Shown here one piece after another: positions 18,665-27,724 of a stretch of 64,000 nucleotides of DNA (its first letter is position 1; every line of letters begins with the position of its first letter). The notes under the pieces were generated by a model. The model was not told the origin of the DNA, searched no databases, and saw only the letters and a list, made by a program, of their open reading frames with translations. Source of the DNA: Maridesulfovibrio hydrothermalis AM13 = DSM 14728 (GTDB lineage Bacteria; Desulfobacterota; Desulfovibrionia; Desulfovibrionales; Desulfovibrionaceae). The stretch spans positions 3,629,370-3,693,369 of the forward strand of contig NC_020055.1 of the NCBI RefSeq assembly GCF_000331025.1, written 5' to 3'. The position numbers were made by a program, and so were the translations under genes.

Positions 18665-19861
18665 TTAAATCAAAGCGGGAGCGGGATAAACCACCACTCG
18701 GTCCCGCCCTTTTTCTTTGGCTTCATAAAGAGCTTTGTCGGCGGTTTCAAGAAGCTGCCCGACATTCTCCACACCGGAATACTCTGTCATCCCGATACTG
18801 ACTGTAAGTTTTTTACCATGCGGAAAAACATTTTGAGCAACGACTTCCTTTAGTTCAAAAAGAACCTGTGCGGCAACTTTAACCGATGTTTCAGGCATAA
18901 CGAGAATAAATTCTTCCCCCCCGATACGGGCAAATAAATCCGTATTTCTGATCCTGCTGCAAACCAGCCGGGAAAATTCTATCAGGACTTCATCCCCCAT
19001 GCCATGCCCGTATGTATCGTTAACCTCTTTAAAGTAATCAAGATCCAACATTGCAATGGACAAAGGGTGATTATAGCGACTGCTTAAATACATCAGTCTT
19101 GCAACTTCTGAATTGAATCCACGCCTATTAGGCAGTCCGGTCAACTCATCAGTAACGGCTATATCTTTCATCGTCTTGAAATTTTCATCAAGCCTGCTGC
19201 GCATGTCATCCAAAGTTCTTCCAAGCATGGACAGCTCATCCCTGCCCTGCCACTCGCACGCGATACCAAGCTCACCTGCCGACAATACTTCAGCCTGCTT
19301 TTTCAGCCGGTTAAGAGGCTTTAATATTTTGAAATAAATAGTAGGGAGAACTAGCAGCAAAGCTCCCAGAAACATAGCTAAAAAAAGGAGAAAAATACTA
19401 TTACGCTCTGCCTCTATCCGGGGAACTATCCAACTGCGATCAACTGTAACCTGAACATATCCAAGTTCTTCTCCATCTTTTGAAACGACTTCCCGCAAGG
19501 TTACGGAATCAAATTGCTGTTCAAAAATCTCTTTGGATACCTTCATAAGATACAGATCAAAAATAGCTGAAAAAACTTCAATACTGACTATCCGTTCATC
19601 TCTTAAAAGAAACTGAACCGTATTGCTGACCCCTTCCGGTGAAAATGAAAGCATTGCATCCTCAGTGCTTTCCACAAGGGTCTTTAAAGTTTCCTGATGA
19701 AAATCAGCCAACCCTTCCTCAAGCTCCCTCCGTTCATGCTCAAGGGTGATTATCATACCGGCAGTCAGCGGAAGAAGCAGCCCTAAAAGTAAAACCCAGA
19801 CCAGATACAAAGCCACACTATGAAATTTAGTATCATTATTTGCAATCAGGGAAGGGGACAC
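18665..19861 (-). CDS. Membrane-bound diguanylate cyclase (GGDEF)
   Basis: 398 residues, with a GTG start inside the end of the upstream binding-protein gene (16-base overlap, different frame). Membrane helices at about 18-38 and 158-180 enclose a roughly 120-residue periplasmic sensor. Then HAMP (about 182-232) and GGDEF (about 238-395) with ARIGGEEF and an I-site RNTD five residues before it; no EAL domain. It should synthesise cyclic di-GMP. The overlap with the BMP-type binding-protein gene implies translational coupling and suggests that the binding protein feeds ligand information to this enzyme. Confidence 0.92.
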   Translation of the reverse strand: MSPSLIANNDTKFHSVALYLVWVLLLGLLLPLTAGMIITLEHERRELEEGLADFHQETLKTLVESTEDAMLSFSPEGVSNTVQFLLRDERIVSIEVFSAIFDLYLMKVSKEIFEQQFDSVTLREVVSKDGEELGYVQVTVDRSWIVPRIEAERNSIFLLFLAMFLGALLLVLPTIYFKILKPLNRLKKQAEVLSAGELGIACEWQGRDELSMLGRTLDDMRSRLDENFKTMKDIAVTDELTGLPNRRGFNSEVARLMYLSSRYNHPLSIAMLDLDYFKEVNDTYGHGMGDEVLIEFSRLVCSRIRNTDLFARIGGEEFILVMPETSVKVAAQVLFELKEVVAQNVFPHGKKLTVSIGMTEYSGVENVGQLLETADKALYEAKEKGRDRVVVYPAPALI

Positions 19862-20850
19862 TTCAAATCCTCAGTGTAGTCGTGAACAGAGATAGAACCA
19901 AGAACAATATCTTTCTTTATAGTCTCAATTCGCAAGCGCATTTCAGAAGTAATCAAAGATTTGTTGTGCTCATCGAAAGAAATCCCCACAACCTCCTGTT
20001 CAAGTCCAAGCCGTTTAAAATTATCCCGCCAAATCCCCCTTTTGGCTAGCATCAACGCCGCCAGAATAATTTTATCAGTACGTTTAAGCATGGAGGTCAG
20101 CACACTGCCGGGATAAAGCCCATTCTGATTAACGTCCACGCCGATCCCAAGTTTTCCGCGAGCGGCAGCGGCCTTCAATACAGCAGGCCCGGCCCCGCCG
20201 GCAGCCTGATAGATGACATCCGCTCCCTGATCCATAAGATCATCAGCAAGAGCGGCTGTGGCATTGCCGTCAAACCACGCTCCATCGTAACTGCCAATAA
20301 ACCCGTCTAGAACTGTTATTTGCGGGTCAACGTATTTTGCCCCCTGCACATACCCGCACCAGAACCGCCGCAAAAATGGAATGTCGACAACCGAAATAAA
20401 ACCGATTATTTTACTTTTTGAAGCCATAGCTGCCAAGGCTCCGGCAAGAAACGATCCCTCGTGTTCTTCCAGAACAAAAGAAAACATATTAGGCTCATCA
20501 TAAACAGTATCAAGCACAATAAAACGCGTTGCCGGATACCGGCGCACAAAATCAACCAAACCTGAAAAGTGATTGCCATAAAGTGCAAAAATGGGAGAGT
20601 AGCCATCATCTGCATATTTTACAACACAGTCGAAATATTTATCCATGCCAAAACCGACAACGACCTCAGTGCAATTTAAACCGGTCTTTTCTGTAAAACT
20701 CTTAACACCTTCGTGGACAGATACATTAAATGAATTGTCTTCAATACTTCCCTGATAGATAATAACAGGATTAAACTTGTCAGCATGGGCGCAATCAGCA
20801 TACGCAAAGAGAACAGCGAAAAAAGAAATTAAGATAATAAAATAACGCAT
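19846..20850 (-). CDS. BMP/Med-family periplasmic binding protein, partner of a GGDEF gene
   Basis: 334 residues from the ATG at 20850 (GGAA nine bases upstream); an ATG nine bases earlier is the alternative start. A signal peptide ends near ADCAHA. The body is a Bmp/TmpC/Med lipoprotein-like PBP1 domain: VIIYQGSIEDNSFN, HEGVKSF, EHEGSFLAGALAA, DVIYQAAGGAGPAVLKAA, GIGVDVNQNG. Family members bind nucleosides (BmpA/PnrA) or other small molecules. No permease or ATPase gene is present. Its 3' end overlaps the diguanylate cyclase gene by 16 bases, so sensing is a likelier role than uptake. Confidence 0.85.
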   Translation of the reverse strand: MRYFIILISFFAVLFAYADCAHADKFNPVIIYQGSIEDNSFNVSVHEGVKSFTEKTGLNCTEVVVGFGMDKYFDCVVKYADDGYSPIFALYGNHFSGLVDFVRRYPATRFIVLDTVYDEPNMFSFVLEEHEGSFLAGALAAMASKSKIIGFISVVDIPFLRRFWCGYVQGAKYVDPQITVLDGFIGSYDGAWFDGNATAALADDLMDQGADVIYQAAGGAGPAVLKAAAARGKLGIGVDVNQNGLYPGSVLTSMLKRTDKIILAALMLAKRGIWRDNFKRLGLEQEVVGISFDEHNKSLITSEMRLRIETIKKDIVLGSISVHDYTEDLKCPLP

Positions 20851-21142
20851 CAACACCATTTCCGTGTATAATTATTGAAGAGGCGAACAATCATTTAGGT
20901 TGTTCCACATATGTTTCATGACAAATGGACCAATAACAGATCGATAAATTTGTAAACTTCCTTCAATCTTTATATGCATAGAGCAAAAAATGCAAGAAAC
21001 CTTCAAATGACTTGTTTAGAACTTATTTATTTTTAACTTAAAATCATGAACACAGTGCCAAAAGGCTGCAACTTTACACCAAGGGATATTTCATACTATT
21101 ACGGTAGTATATGAGTATAAAAATATAATCAAAGAAAAAAAC

Positions 21143-21739
21143 ATGCTAAAATACATCACATCATTTATAGTTGCGGCACTATTTACGCTTTGCCTTTCAA
21201 GTGCAAATGCCCAGATATCACAGAATGTTATCTATAAATCAGAGAAGATAAAGCCTGTGGACAGCACCCTGAAAGTCTCTACCGGAGACAGTGCACCTGA
21301 TTTTAACCTGCCCTGCATATCCGGCAGGAAAATCAGTCTTTCATCTTATAAAGGTAAAATGAACGTAGTGCTGTCCTTTGTACCCGCAGCATTCACCCCT
21401 GTCTGCTCTGATCAATGGCCCGGCTACAATATTGCCAGAGAGCTTTTTGAACAAAACGATGCCGTTTTACTGGGCATAACCGTTGACAATGTTCCATCGC
21501 TCTATGCATGGACCAGACAAATGGGAGAAGGGGGCGTATGGTTTCCAGTTCTGTCCGATTTCTGGCCCCACGGTAAAACAGCACAGAAATACGGCATACT
21601 CCGCCCTGAAGGAATCACCGAACGGGCGATATTCATCATCGATAAACAAGGAATCATACGCTACATAGATGTGCACGATATCAATACACGGCCAGATCTG
21701 GGCGGGATCATCAAAGCACTGAGCAGCATTAACAAATGA
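21143..21739 (+). CDS. Periplasmic peroxiredoxin (AhpC/TSA family)
   Basis: 198 residues with a signal peptide (about 1-23, cleavage after SANA). The peroxidatic site reads FVPAAFTPVCSDQW (Cys near residue 92), the classical PxxxTxxC motif. Further conserved parts are DFNLPCISGRKISLSSYKGK and FPVLSDFWPHGKTAQKYG. A second Cys (PCISG) lies upstream of the peroxidatic Cys; I cannot say whether it resolves the disulfide. It should reduce H2O2 or organic peroxides in the periplasm, sensible for an anaerobe meeting oxygen. The ribosome site is weak; a strong terminator follows. Confidence 0.88.
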   Translation: MLKYITSFIVAALFTLCLSSANAQISQNVIYKSEKIKPVDSTLKVSTGDSAPDFNLPCISGRKISLSSYKGKMNVVLSFVPAAFTPVCSDQWPGYNIARELFEQNDAVLLGITVDNVPSLYAWTRQMGEGGVWFPVLSDFWPHGKTAQKYGILRPEGITERAIFIIDKQGIIRYIDVHDINTRPDLGGIIKALSSINK

Positions 21740-21752
21740 TAATTCGCATTTA

Positions 21753-21798
21753 TCAAGCTCCATAACAGTGTATTTACTGTTATGGAGCTTGATTTTTC
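21753..21798 (+). terminator. Rho-independent terminator after the peroxiredoxin gene
   Basis: A perfect 17-bp stem (TCAAGCTCCATAACAGT with its complement), six-base loop, then TTTTT. Confidence 0.9.
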
Positions 21799-21926
21799 AG
21801 TAAGCATAATTCCGTATCAGACCGCTAGACATCTATAAAAACTTCTCTTATTCGTTTAATCCGAACTGCATAGTTATCCATAATTAAAACTCCTCTCTTT
21901 ATCCTTTTCATTTTTCAGGAATTACA

Positions 21927-22961
21927 ATGAATTTCAGACCAATATTTACATTTACCTTACTGTTTATTTTCATGACGGCATCAGCGGTTCAAGCTGATAC
22001 GGTCCTTCTTTTGAATGGCGACAGGCTCAGTGGAAAAATAATTTCCATGGAAAACAGCAAACTGAGCCTCAGAACAGATTATGCAGGTACAGTTTCAATT
22101 GACTGGCCCCGAATCAAATCCATTGATTCGGATCAGGATATGACCGTTTTTATTAAACATTCAGCAACGGCAGACAAAGAAAGTGCTGAGGATTTCAGTT
22201 CGGAAAAGATTAAAAAAGTCGGCACGGACACCCCGTTTCCAACCGCAAGAGTTGCTGCCATAAACAAAACTCCCCGCCAATATACCTTTACCGGAAAATT
22301 ACAGGCCGGCTGGAATAGATCTGAAGGCAATACCCGAAAAGAAAATATCAGTGCTGCTTTTGACCTCAGCTACAGAATCGGCAGAGACCGGTTTAATGGA
22401 CAAGGTAACCACTATTGGGGGACATCCAAGGGACAGCGATCCGGTTACAACTGGATGCTGGATGGTGAATACAACCGGTTTCTGAATGAAAAGTTATATT
22501 TCAGCGGCTCCGGTGGAATGAAGCAGGACCAGTTTCAAGATCTGAATATGAGATCGGTGATCGGCACAGGACTGGGCTATCAATTTTTCAGCAGCAGGAA
22601 TTTATCACTTTCAGTAGAAGCTGGACCGGCCTATGTCTGGGAAGAATATTCCAGCCGCAACGATAGAACTTTTCTGGCCGGAAGATGGGCCATAGATTTC
22701 GGCTGGTGGATTTTCCCGGAGTACTTAAAGCTCTTCCATACCCAGACAGGACTGATCAGCTCTTCGGATTCAGATAACTGGCTCTGGCAGTCAAAGTCCG
22801 GCGTGCAGTTCCCCATCGTGAAAAATTTCTTCGGCTCATTCCAGTACAACTACGACTGGACCAATGATCCGGTTCCGGGAAAAAGAAAAGTCGATTCACG
22901 GATGATGTTCAATCTTGGATACTCCTTCGCCGACTTCCCCTGGAACTGGGATGAAATGTAG
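21927..22961 (+). CDS. DUF481 outer-membrane beta-barrel-type protein
   Basis: 344 residues with a signal peptide (cleavage after VQA). The segment right after it (TVLLLNGDRLSGKIISME) is a short SH3-like beta unit often seen before DUF481. From about residue 115 the sequence alternates Tyr/Trp/Phe and polar residues (GKLQAGWNRSEGNTRK, GYNWMLDGEYNRF) typical of DUF481/YdiY barrels, ending in SYSFADFPWNWDEM. Probably an outer-membrane protein of unknown function. AGGAAT precedes the start. Confidence 0.85.
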   Translation: MNFRPIFTFTLLFIFMTASAVQADTVLLLNGDRLSGKIISMENSKLSLRTDYAGTVSIDWPRIKSIDSDQDMTVFIKHSATADKESAEDFSSEKIKKVGTDTPFPTARVAAINKTPRQYTFTGKLQAGWNRSEGNTRKENISAAFDLSYRIGRDRFNGQGNHYWGTSKGQRSGYNWMLDGEYNRFLNEKLYFSGSGGMKQDQFQDLNMRSVIGTGLGYQFFSSRNLSLSVEAGPAYVWEEYSSRNDRTFLAGRWAIDFGWWIFPEYLKLFHTQTGLISSSDSDNWLWQSKSGVQFPIVKNFFGSFQYNYDWTNDPVPGKRKVDSRMMFNLGYSFADFPWNWDEM

Positions 22962-23023
22962 TCTTTAAATCGCAGAATATATAAATTTAAAAAAACATTT
23001 TTTCGCGATGGCAAAACATAAAG

Positions 23024-23058
23024 CAAACGGGCCGGAAGAGTGAGCTTCCGACCCGTTT
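23024..23058. terminator. Possible hairpin terminator between convergent genes
   Basis: A 14-bp stem with one mismatch (AAACGGGCCGGAAG with CTTCCGACCCGTTT) between the DUF481 gene and the Rnf operon end. T runs are weak on both sides. Confidence 0.45.
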
Positions 23059-23230
23059 AACTTCTAAGGGGTGCGAGGTTTGGGTTTACCTCTATGGCAT
23101 TGCCGTTTTCCCGGTATCTGCTGCTTGTTGTCTTAAACGAACGGTACAGGCATCCGCTTCAGGCAGCAGACTGGAGACACTTTCATTTAGGAGGTGTTTT
23201 AGTCTCTTTCCGGGATACAGCATGGTTATT

Positions 23231-24283
23231 TTATGATCTTACAAACTTCTCCCAGCCACCGGAGCAGAGCCTTGCTCCTGATGAGCCTAGAATCAGACAT
23301 TCACTGTTTTCAAGTCCGTTTACAAACGCAACTCCGTCCTTGGGACTCATCACGAAAGCTGATGTAGAAAGGGCATCAGCCTCCATCACTGTTGGTGCAG
23401 TTACTGATACGCTGATGCTTTTACAGGGCGACATGGCTGTTCTGGGATTCACCACATGATGGAATGAACGGTCGGCATCAAAATATATCTCATATCCACC
23501 CGAAGTTGCCACGGCGGCATCTTTCAGTTGGAGAACAGCCGGGTAACGCCCCTTCTTGGCCGGATCTTCTATGGCGATAACCCAAGGCTGTCCGGCCGCA
23601 CGCTCACCCCGGGCGCGGATATCCCCGCCGGCATTGATCAGGTGATTTTCAACTCCATTCTCCGTCAGAATATCTGAGGCGCGATCTACAATAAAACCTT
23701 TGCCTATCCCATCCAGAGTAAGCCCCATGCCCTGCTTGGCGAAACTTATTTCGTTTGCAGAAACATGAAGTGAAGCTGAATCAACCAGAGCCAGCGCATC
23801 GTCAATATCGCTTCTGCTCAGATTGATCTGCCCGCCGGGATCGGCATTTTTTTTGAGCATTTCCACAACGGGTAAAACCGTTGCGTCAAAAGCCCCGTTC
23901 GACCGCTGATAAAAATCCTGAGCATTCTTCAAAACCGTGACCAGTTCAGGAGCCGCATCGGTCAATCGTCCTGTTTCATTTAAATGATGAACAGGCGTGC
24001 CTTTCCAGTGACGGTCAAATATTGCTGAAAGACGTTCAACTTCGCTAAAAGCGTTGATTATAGCCTGCTCAGCTCCATCTTTTGATTCATGTATAGCAGT
24101 AATTGATACATACGTTCCCATAAGAAAACGGGTTTCACTGAGCTTGAAACGTTTGTCACCCAGCCTGATGGCATCGGCAATGCGCATGGCAGCGGCAACC
24201 GGGGTCGAGACCAGAGCCGCCCCGATTCCTGTTGCTGCGAGAGCTTTCATAAATGAACGTCTGTTAAAACTTTTTATAGACAC
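23231..24283 (-). CDS. apbE: FAD:protein FMN transferase (ApbE), last gene of the Rnf operon
   Basis: 350 residues, GTG start with AAGGAG eight bases upstream. The N-terminus has a Tat-like signal (NRRSFMKALAATGIGAALVS), so it is probably exported. ApbE hallmarks: FLMGTYVSITA, LDGIGKGFIVDRA, NAGGDIRARG and PRTAMSP. ApbE attaches FMN covalently to Thr/Ser in RnfG and RnfD. Its place directly after rnfB fits maturation of the complex encoded upstream; a few bases separate the two genes. A C-terminal SECLILGSSGARLCSGGWE segment completes the family length. Confidence 0.93.
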   Translation of the reverse strand: MSIKSFNRRSFMKALAATGIGAALVSTPVAAAMRIADAIRLGDKRFKLSETRFLMGTYVSITAIHESKDGAEQAIINAFSEVERLSAIFDRHWKGTPVHHLNETGRLTDAAPELVTVLKNAQDFYQRSNGAFDATVLPVVEMLKKNADPGGQINLSRSDIDDALALVDSASLHVSANEISFAKQGMGLTLDGIGKGFIVDRASDILTENGVENHLINAGGDIRARGERAAGQPWVIAIEDPAKKGRYPAVLQLKDAAVATSGGYEIYFDADRSFHHVVNPRTAMSPCKSISVSVTAPTVMEADALSTSAFVMSPKDGVAFVNGLENSECLILGSSGARLCSGGWEKFVRS

Positions 24284-24286
24284 AAA

Positions 24287-26401
24287 TTACTCCTTACCCA
24301 GTTCGCAAAATTTCTGAACATCGGCATCAGCAGCGTATTCTGCGCCAGCTTCTGAATCATAACAGGTAAGGCCGCAACGCAGGCAACGGCTGCCTTCTTT
24401 ACGGGCGGCTTCATAAACGATGGAACCTTTCACCTCTTCCTTGAATGTTGAACGACGCTCTTCAACGGATATTTCAGGAACCTTGATTCTGGGAATGGTG
24501 TAGGTGACTTCCATATTCTTGAGAATGGATTCAGGAATAACTCGAAGCTGTGGATTATCAGGTTCAGGAATAGCCCCTTCGCTGATAAAATGATGAATGC
24601 CGCGAGCGGCGCGGCGACCATCTGCTACAGCCTGAATAAGAATACTGCGCCCGGTGCTTGCTTCGCCGCCGGCAAATACGTTGGGGCGGTCAGTCTGCAT
24701 GGAAGTTTTATCAGCTTTGATGCCCCCGGTCTTTTTGTTCACAGCAAAAAGAGGTGCTCCCGCTTCATCCTTCAGGCATTCGGTGTCGATCACACGGTCA
24801 GTCGCCACGACCACAAGGTCCGCAGACATAATCTTTTCAGTGCCTTCAACTGGTCTGGGGACTCCCATGGCTTTCCCGGGATCATCATACTGAACTTCAC
24901 AATATTCAATACCGCTGACCTTGCCGCCCTCGACAATAATACGGGTCGGTCTGGTCAGGAACATCAACTCACTGCCCAATTCGGCAGCGCGTTTAACCTC
25001 ATTCTTGTTGGCCGACATTTTACGCTGAATACAACCCACAAGTGAACTTACATCACAGCCGAGACGGGCTGCACTGCGTACAACATCCATGGCAGTGTTA
25101 GTATCACCAACCACAACAATCTTTTGGCCTTTAAGGTCAGTGATTGATTTGCCGACCTGTTCAAGAAAGGTGACGGCATCAACAACGCCGTCTGCATCTG
25201 CGTTTTCCACTTCAAGTGCCGGAACTTTCCATGCTCCGGTTGCAATGAATATTGCTTCATAGCCTTCCTCTTCAAGACTTTTGAGAGTGATGTCTTTACC
25301 GAATTCAACTCCGGTACACACGCTGACTCCCAGATCAAGAATAGACTGAACTTCCCAGTCCACAACTTTTGCGGGCAGACGGTATTCAGGAATAATCCCT
25401 TTCATCATGCCGCCGACCTGCTCGCGTTTTTCAAATATAACCGGCTCATGACCGATGCGCCGCAGAAAGTATGCGCAGGAAAGACCGGCAGGGCCGCCGC
25501 CGATGATTGCAACTTTATGACCTGTTGCCGGATTACAATCCAGTTTAAGCCGTGAACCGGAGTTCATCTCCCAGTCTGCAACAAAACGGTGCAGAGTATG
25601 GATGGCAACGCCGTCATCTGCAATGTTGCGTCGGCAGATAGTTTCACACGGCGCAGGACAAAGACGGCCGACTGCCAGCGGAAGCGGATTGCGCTCCTTT
25701 ATAGTCAGCAGCGCGCCGCGCATATCGCCGTGTTTCATTTGATTAATATAAGTACGCACGTCAATCTGGGCCGGACATTTCTGCATGCACGGAGCCAGAC
25801 AATCGTCAATTTTATTGAGGTGCAGCAGGTCCATGGTCATACCGCTGATGCGGATAGCTCCGGTGGGACATACCTCTGCGCATTTTCCGCAAGAACGGCA
25901 AGCATTCATATCAACTACGGGGATATCGTCTTCGTTTAGACGGATTGCATCAAAGCCGCAGACTTTGACACACGACCCCATGCCGATACAACCCAGACCG
26001 CAAGTCTTTTCGCCGCCGTACAGCAATGCTTCGGCGCGGCAGTCTTCCACACCTTCATAGTCGAAAAGCAGGTTTGCGCGGGAACCGCCTGTACAAATAT
26101 TATTGGCAACTTTAGGCTCCTTAAAAGAAGCCTCAAGCCCCATAATGGAAGCAATATTTTCTGCAATCTCAGCTCCTCCGGCCACGCATATTTCAGGTCC
26201 GGCATGACCTTTAACAATCGCGCCCGCAGCCGCGGAACAGCCCGGATAACCGCAACCACCGCAATTGGCCCCTGGAAAACAGCCTTCAACCTGCGCAATA
26301 CGGGGATCTTCACTGACATGCAGAACCTTGGAGGCAGCAGCCAGAACAGTTGCAGCAGTCAGTCCGAGTAGAAACAAAACCAGAATAGAAGAAGTAACCA
26401 T
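24287..26401 (-). CDS. rnfB: RnfB fused to a GltD/NfnB-like FAD-NAD(P) oxidoreductase
   Basis: 704 residues, over twice the usual RnfB length. Residues 1-25: membrane anchor. About 40-56: the RnfB [4Fe-4S] cluster site CFPGANCGGCGYPGC. About 125-180: further ferredoxin-like Cys sets (CGLGCIGMGSCVKVC, CRSCGKCAEVCP). From about 200 a GltD-type module begins: N-terminal Fe-S part (CMQKCPAQID, LCPAPCETICRR), FAD site VAIIGGGPAGLSCAYF near 295, NAD(P) site IVVVGDTNTAMDVVRSA near 425, and a final CLRCGLTC. The frame is uninterrupted. RnfB normally passes electrons between ferredoxin and the complex; the fused module could give it a second, pyridine-nucleotide entry or exit. Good ribosome site AAGGAG. 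Confidence 0.95.
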   Translation of the reverse strand: MVTSSILVLFLLGLTAATVLAAASKVLHVSEDPRIAQVEGCFPGANCGGCGYPGCSAAAGAIVKGHAGPEICVAGGAEIAENIASIMGLEASFKEPKVANNICTGGSRANLLFDYEGVEDCRAEALLYGGEKTCGLGCIGMGSCVKVCGFDAIRLNEDDIPVVDMNACRSCGKCAEVCPTGAIRISGMTMDLLHLNKIDDCLAPCMQKCPAQIDVRTYINQMKHGDMRGALLTIKERNPLPLAVGRLCPAPCETICRRNIADDGVAIHTLHRFVADWEMNSGSRLKLDCNPATGHKVAIIGGGPAGLSCAYFLRRIGHEPVIFEKREQVGGMMKGIIPEYRLPAKVVDWEVQSILDLGVSVCTGVEFGKDITLKSLEEEGYEAIFIATGAWKVPALEVENADADGVVDAVTFLEQVGKSITDLKGQKIVVVGDTNTAMDVVRSAARLGCDVSSLVGCIQRKMSANKNEVKRAAELGSELMFLTRPTRIIVEGGKVSGIEYCEVQYDDPGKAMGVPRPVEGTEKIMSADLVVVATDRVIDTECLKDEAGAPLFAVNKKTGGIKADKTSMQTDRPNVFAGGEASTGRSILIQAVADGRRAARGIHHFISEGAIPEPDNPQLRVIPESILKNMEVTYTIPRIKVPEISVEERRSTFKEEVKGSIVYEAARKEGSRCLRCGLTCYDSEAGAEYAADADVQKFCELGKE

Positions 26402-26423
26402 TTTAATTTATCTCCTTGCTTGG

Positions 26424-26999
26424 CTAAGCAGCCATGCCCTGAAAAGCGAAAAACGCCAGCGACATGATACCAGCCATAATCAGCGCGATGGGAACGCCTC
26501 TTAACACGTGCGGAACCGGAGCAATGTCCAGTCTTTCACGGATGGATGAAATTATGACCAGAGCAATCAGGAAACCAATGCCGGAAGCCAGTCCGTACAT
26601 CATGGACTTTATAAATGAATATTCATTACGCTGGACCATGATCGCCACACCGAGCACCGCACAGTTGGTGGTGATGAGCGGCAGAAAAAGACCCAATGAT
26701 TTATAGAGAGGCGGAAGAACCTTTTTAAGGAACATCTCGACAAACTGAACCAGTGAAGCAATAACCAGAATAAAAACAATGGTCTGCAGATACTCAATCC
26801 CCAGAGGAATGAGTATGAGCTGATGCAGAGGCCAGGTAATAGCTGTGGCCATCAATGTTACAAATATAACAGCTCCGCCCATTCCCATAGCAACATCGGT
26901 GGACTTTGATGTACCCATGAAAGGGCAAGCCCCTAGGTACTGTACCAATACGATGTTGTTGATGAAAATTGCAGAGATAAAAAGCATAAAGTATTCCAT
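26424..26999 (-). CDS. rnfA: Rnf complex membrane subunit RnfA
   Basis: 191 residues, about six membrane helices, near the usual RnfA length. Diagnostic stretches are VQYLGACPFMG (Cys near residue 25) and LPLITTNCAVLG (Cys near residue 109). In RnfA/RnfE and NqrD/NqrE these two Cys per subunit hold a [2Fe-2S] cluster inside the membrane. The gene sits between rnfE and rnfB with short gaps, in one operon. AAGGTT precedes the start. Confidence 0.95.
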   Translation of the reverse strand: MEYFMLFISAIFINNIVLVQYLGACPFMGTSKSTDVAMGMGGAVIFVTLMATAITWPLHQLILIPLGIEYLQTIVFILVIASLVQFVEMFLKKVLPPLYKSLGLFLPLITTNCAVLGVAIMVQRNEYSFIKSMMYGLASGIGFLIALVIISSIRERLDIAPVPHVLRGVPIALIMAGIMSLAFFAFQGMAA

Positions 27000-27016
27000 T
27001 TTATTTAACCTTACCC

Positions 27017-27715
27017 TTATTTACCATTGAGGTTTTCAAGGCCGCCGTTAACACCTCCGCAAGCACCGCAGGAAGCGCAGGAGGAATTCATTACACCGGG
27101 CGGAGTCTCACCTTTTTTGCGGCTCATGTATCTATTGAAAGCATTCATACCAGCCAGAATTACTCCCAGCCCGACAAAAGCTCCCGGCGCCATAACCATA
27201 AAGGCCGCAGGCTCAAAGGAATCCCACATGACCGGATGGTTGAAGACAGTACCGCTGCCGAGCATTTCGCGCATAGCTCCCAGAAAGGTAAGCGATACGG
27301 TGAATCCAATTCCCATACCGAGCGCATCGGCAATGGAAAGAATCACCCCGTTTTTGGAAGCAAATGCTTCAGCACGGCCCAGAATAAGGCAGTTAACAAC
27401 AATAAGCGGAACAAAAATTCCAAGCTTCTGATATAGCGGATATGCATAAGCCTGCATGAGCAGCTCAACGGTAACCACCAGCGAGGCGGTGATCACGATA
27501 AAGCAGGCAATGCGGACTTTTGCAGGTATAATTTTTCTGATGCAGGAGATGATCAGATTAGACATAGTCAATACAAATATGACTGCCATGCCCATGCCCA
27601 GACCATTTTCCGCAGTGGAAGTAACAGCCAGTGTGGGACACAGTCCGAGCAGCACCCTGAACGGAGGAAGCTCGGCCCAAAGTCCTTTTACAAATTCTTT
27701 TACTAAACGGCTCAT
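27017..27715 (-). CDS. rnfE: Rnf complex membrane subunit RnfE
   Basis: 232 residues with about six helices. It has the RnfE partner motifs LLGLCPTLAVT and PLIVVNCLILGRAEAFAS, whose Cys pair with those of RnfA around the intramembrane cluster. The start has AAGGAG. An unusual C-terminal tail after the last helix contains CASCGACGG, three Cys in seven residues, which could bind metal; I do not know its role. Confidence 0.95.
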   Translation of the reverse strand: MSRLVKEFVKGLWAELPPFRVLLGLCPTLAVTSTAENGLGMGMAVIFVLTMSNLIISCIRKIIPAKVRIACFIVITASLVVTVELLMQAYAYPLYQKLGIFVPLIVVNCLILGRAEAFASKNGVILSIADALGMGIGFTVSLTFLGAMREMLGSGTVFNHPVMWDSFEPAAFMVMAPGAFVGLGVILAGMNAFNRYMSRKKGETPPGVMNSSCASCGACGGVNGGLENLNGK

Positions 27716-27724
27716 GATAGCTCC

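Noticed and set aside
23094-23459. 121-codon plus-strand frame after the DUF481 gene
   Set aside because: It overlaps the 3' end of apbE in antisense, with no ribosome site and no family likeness.
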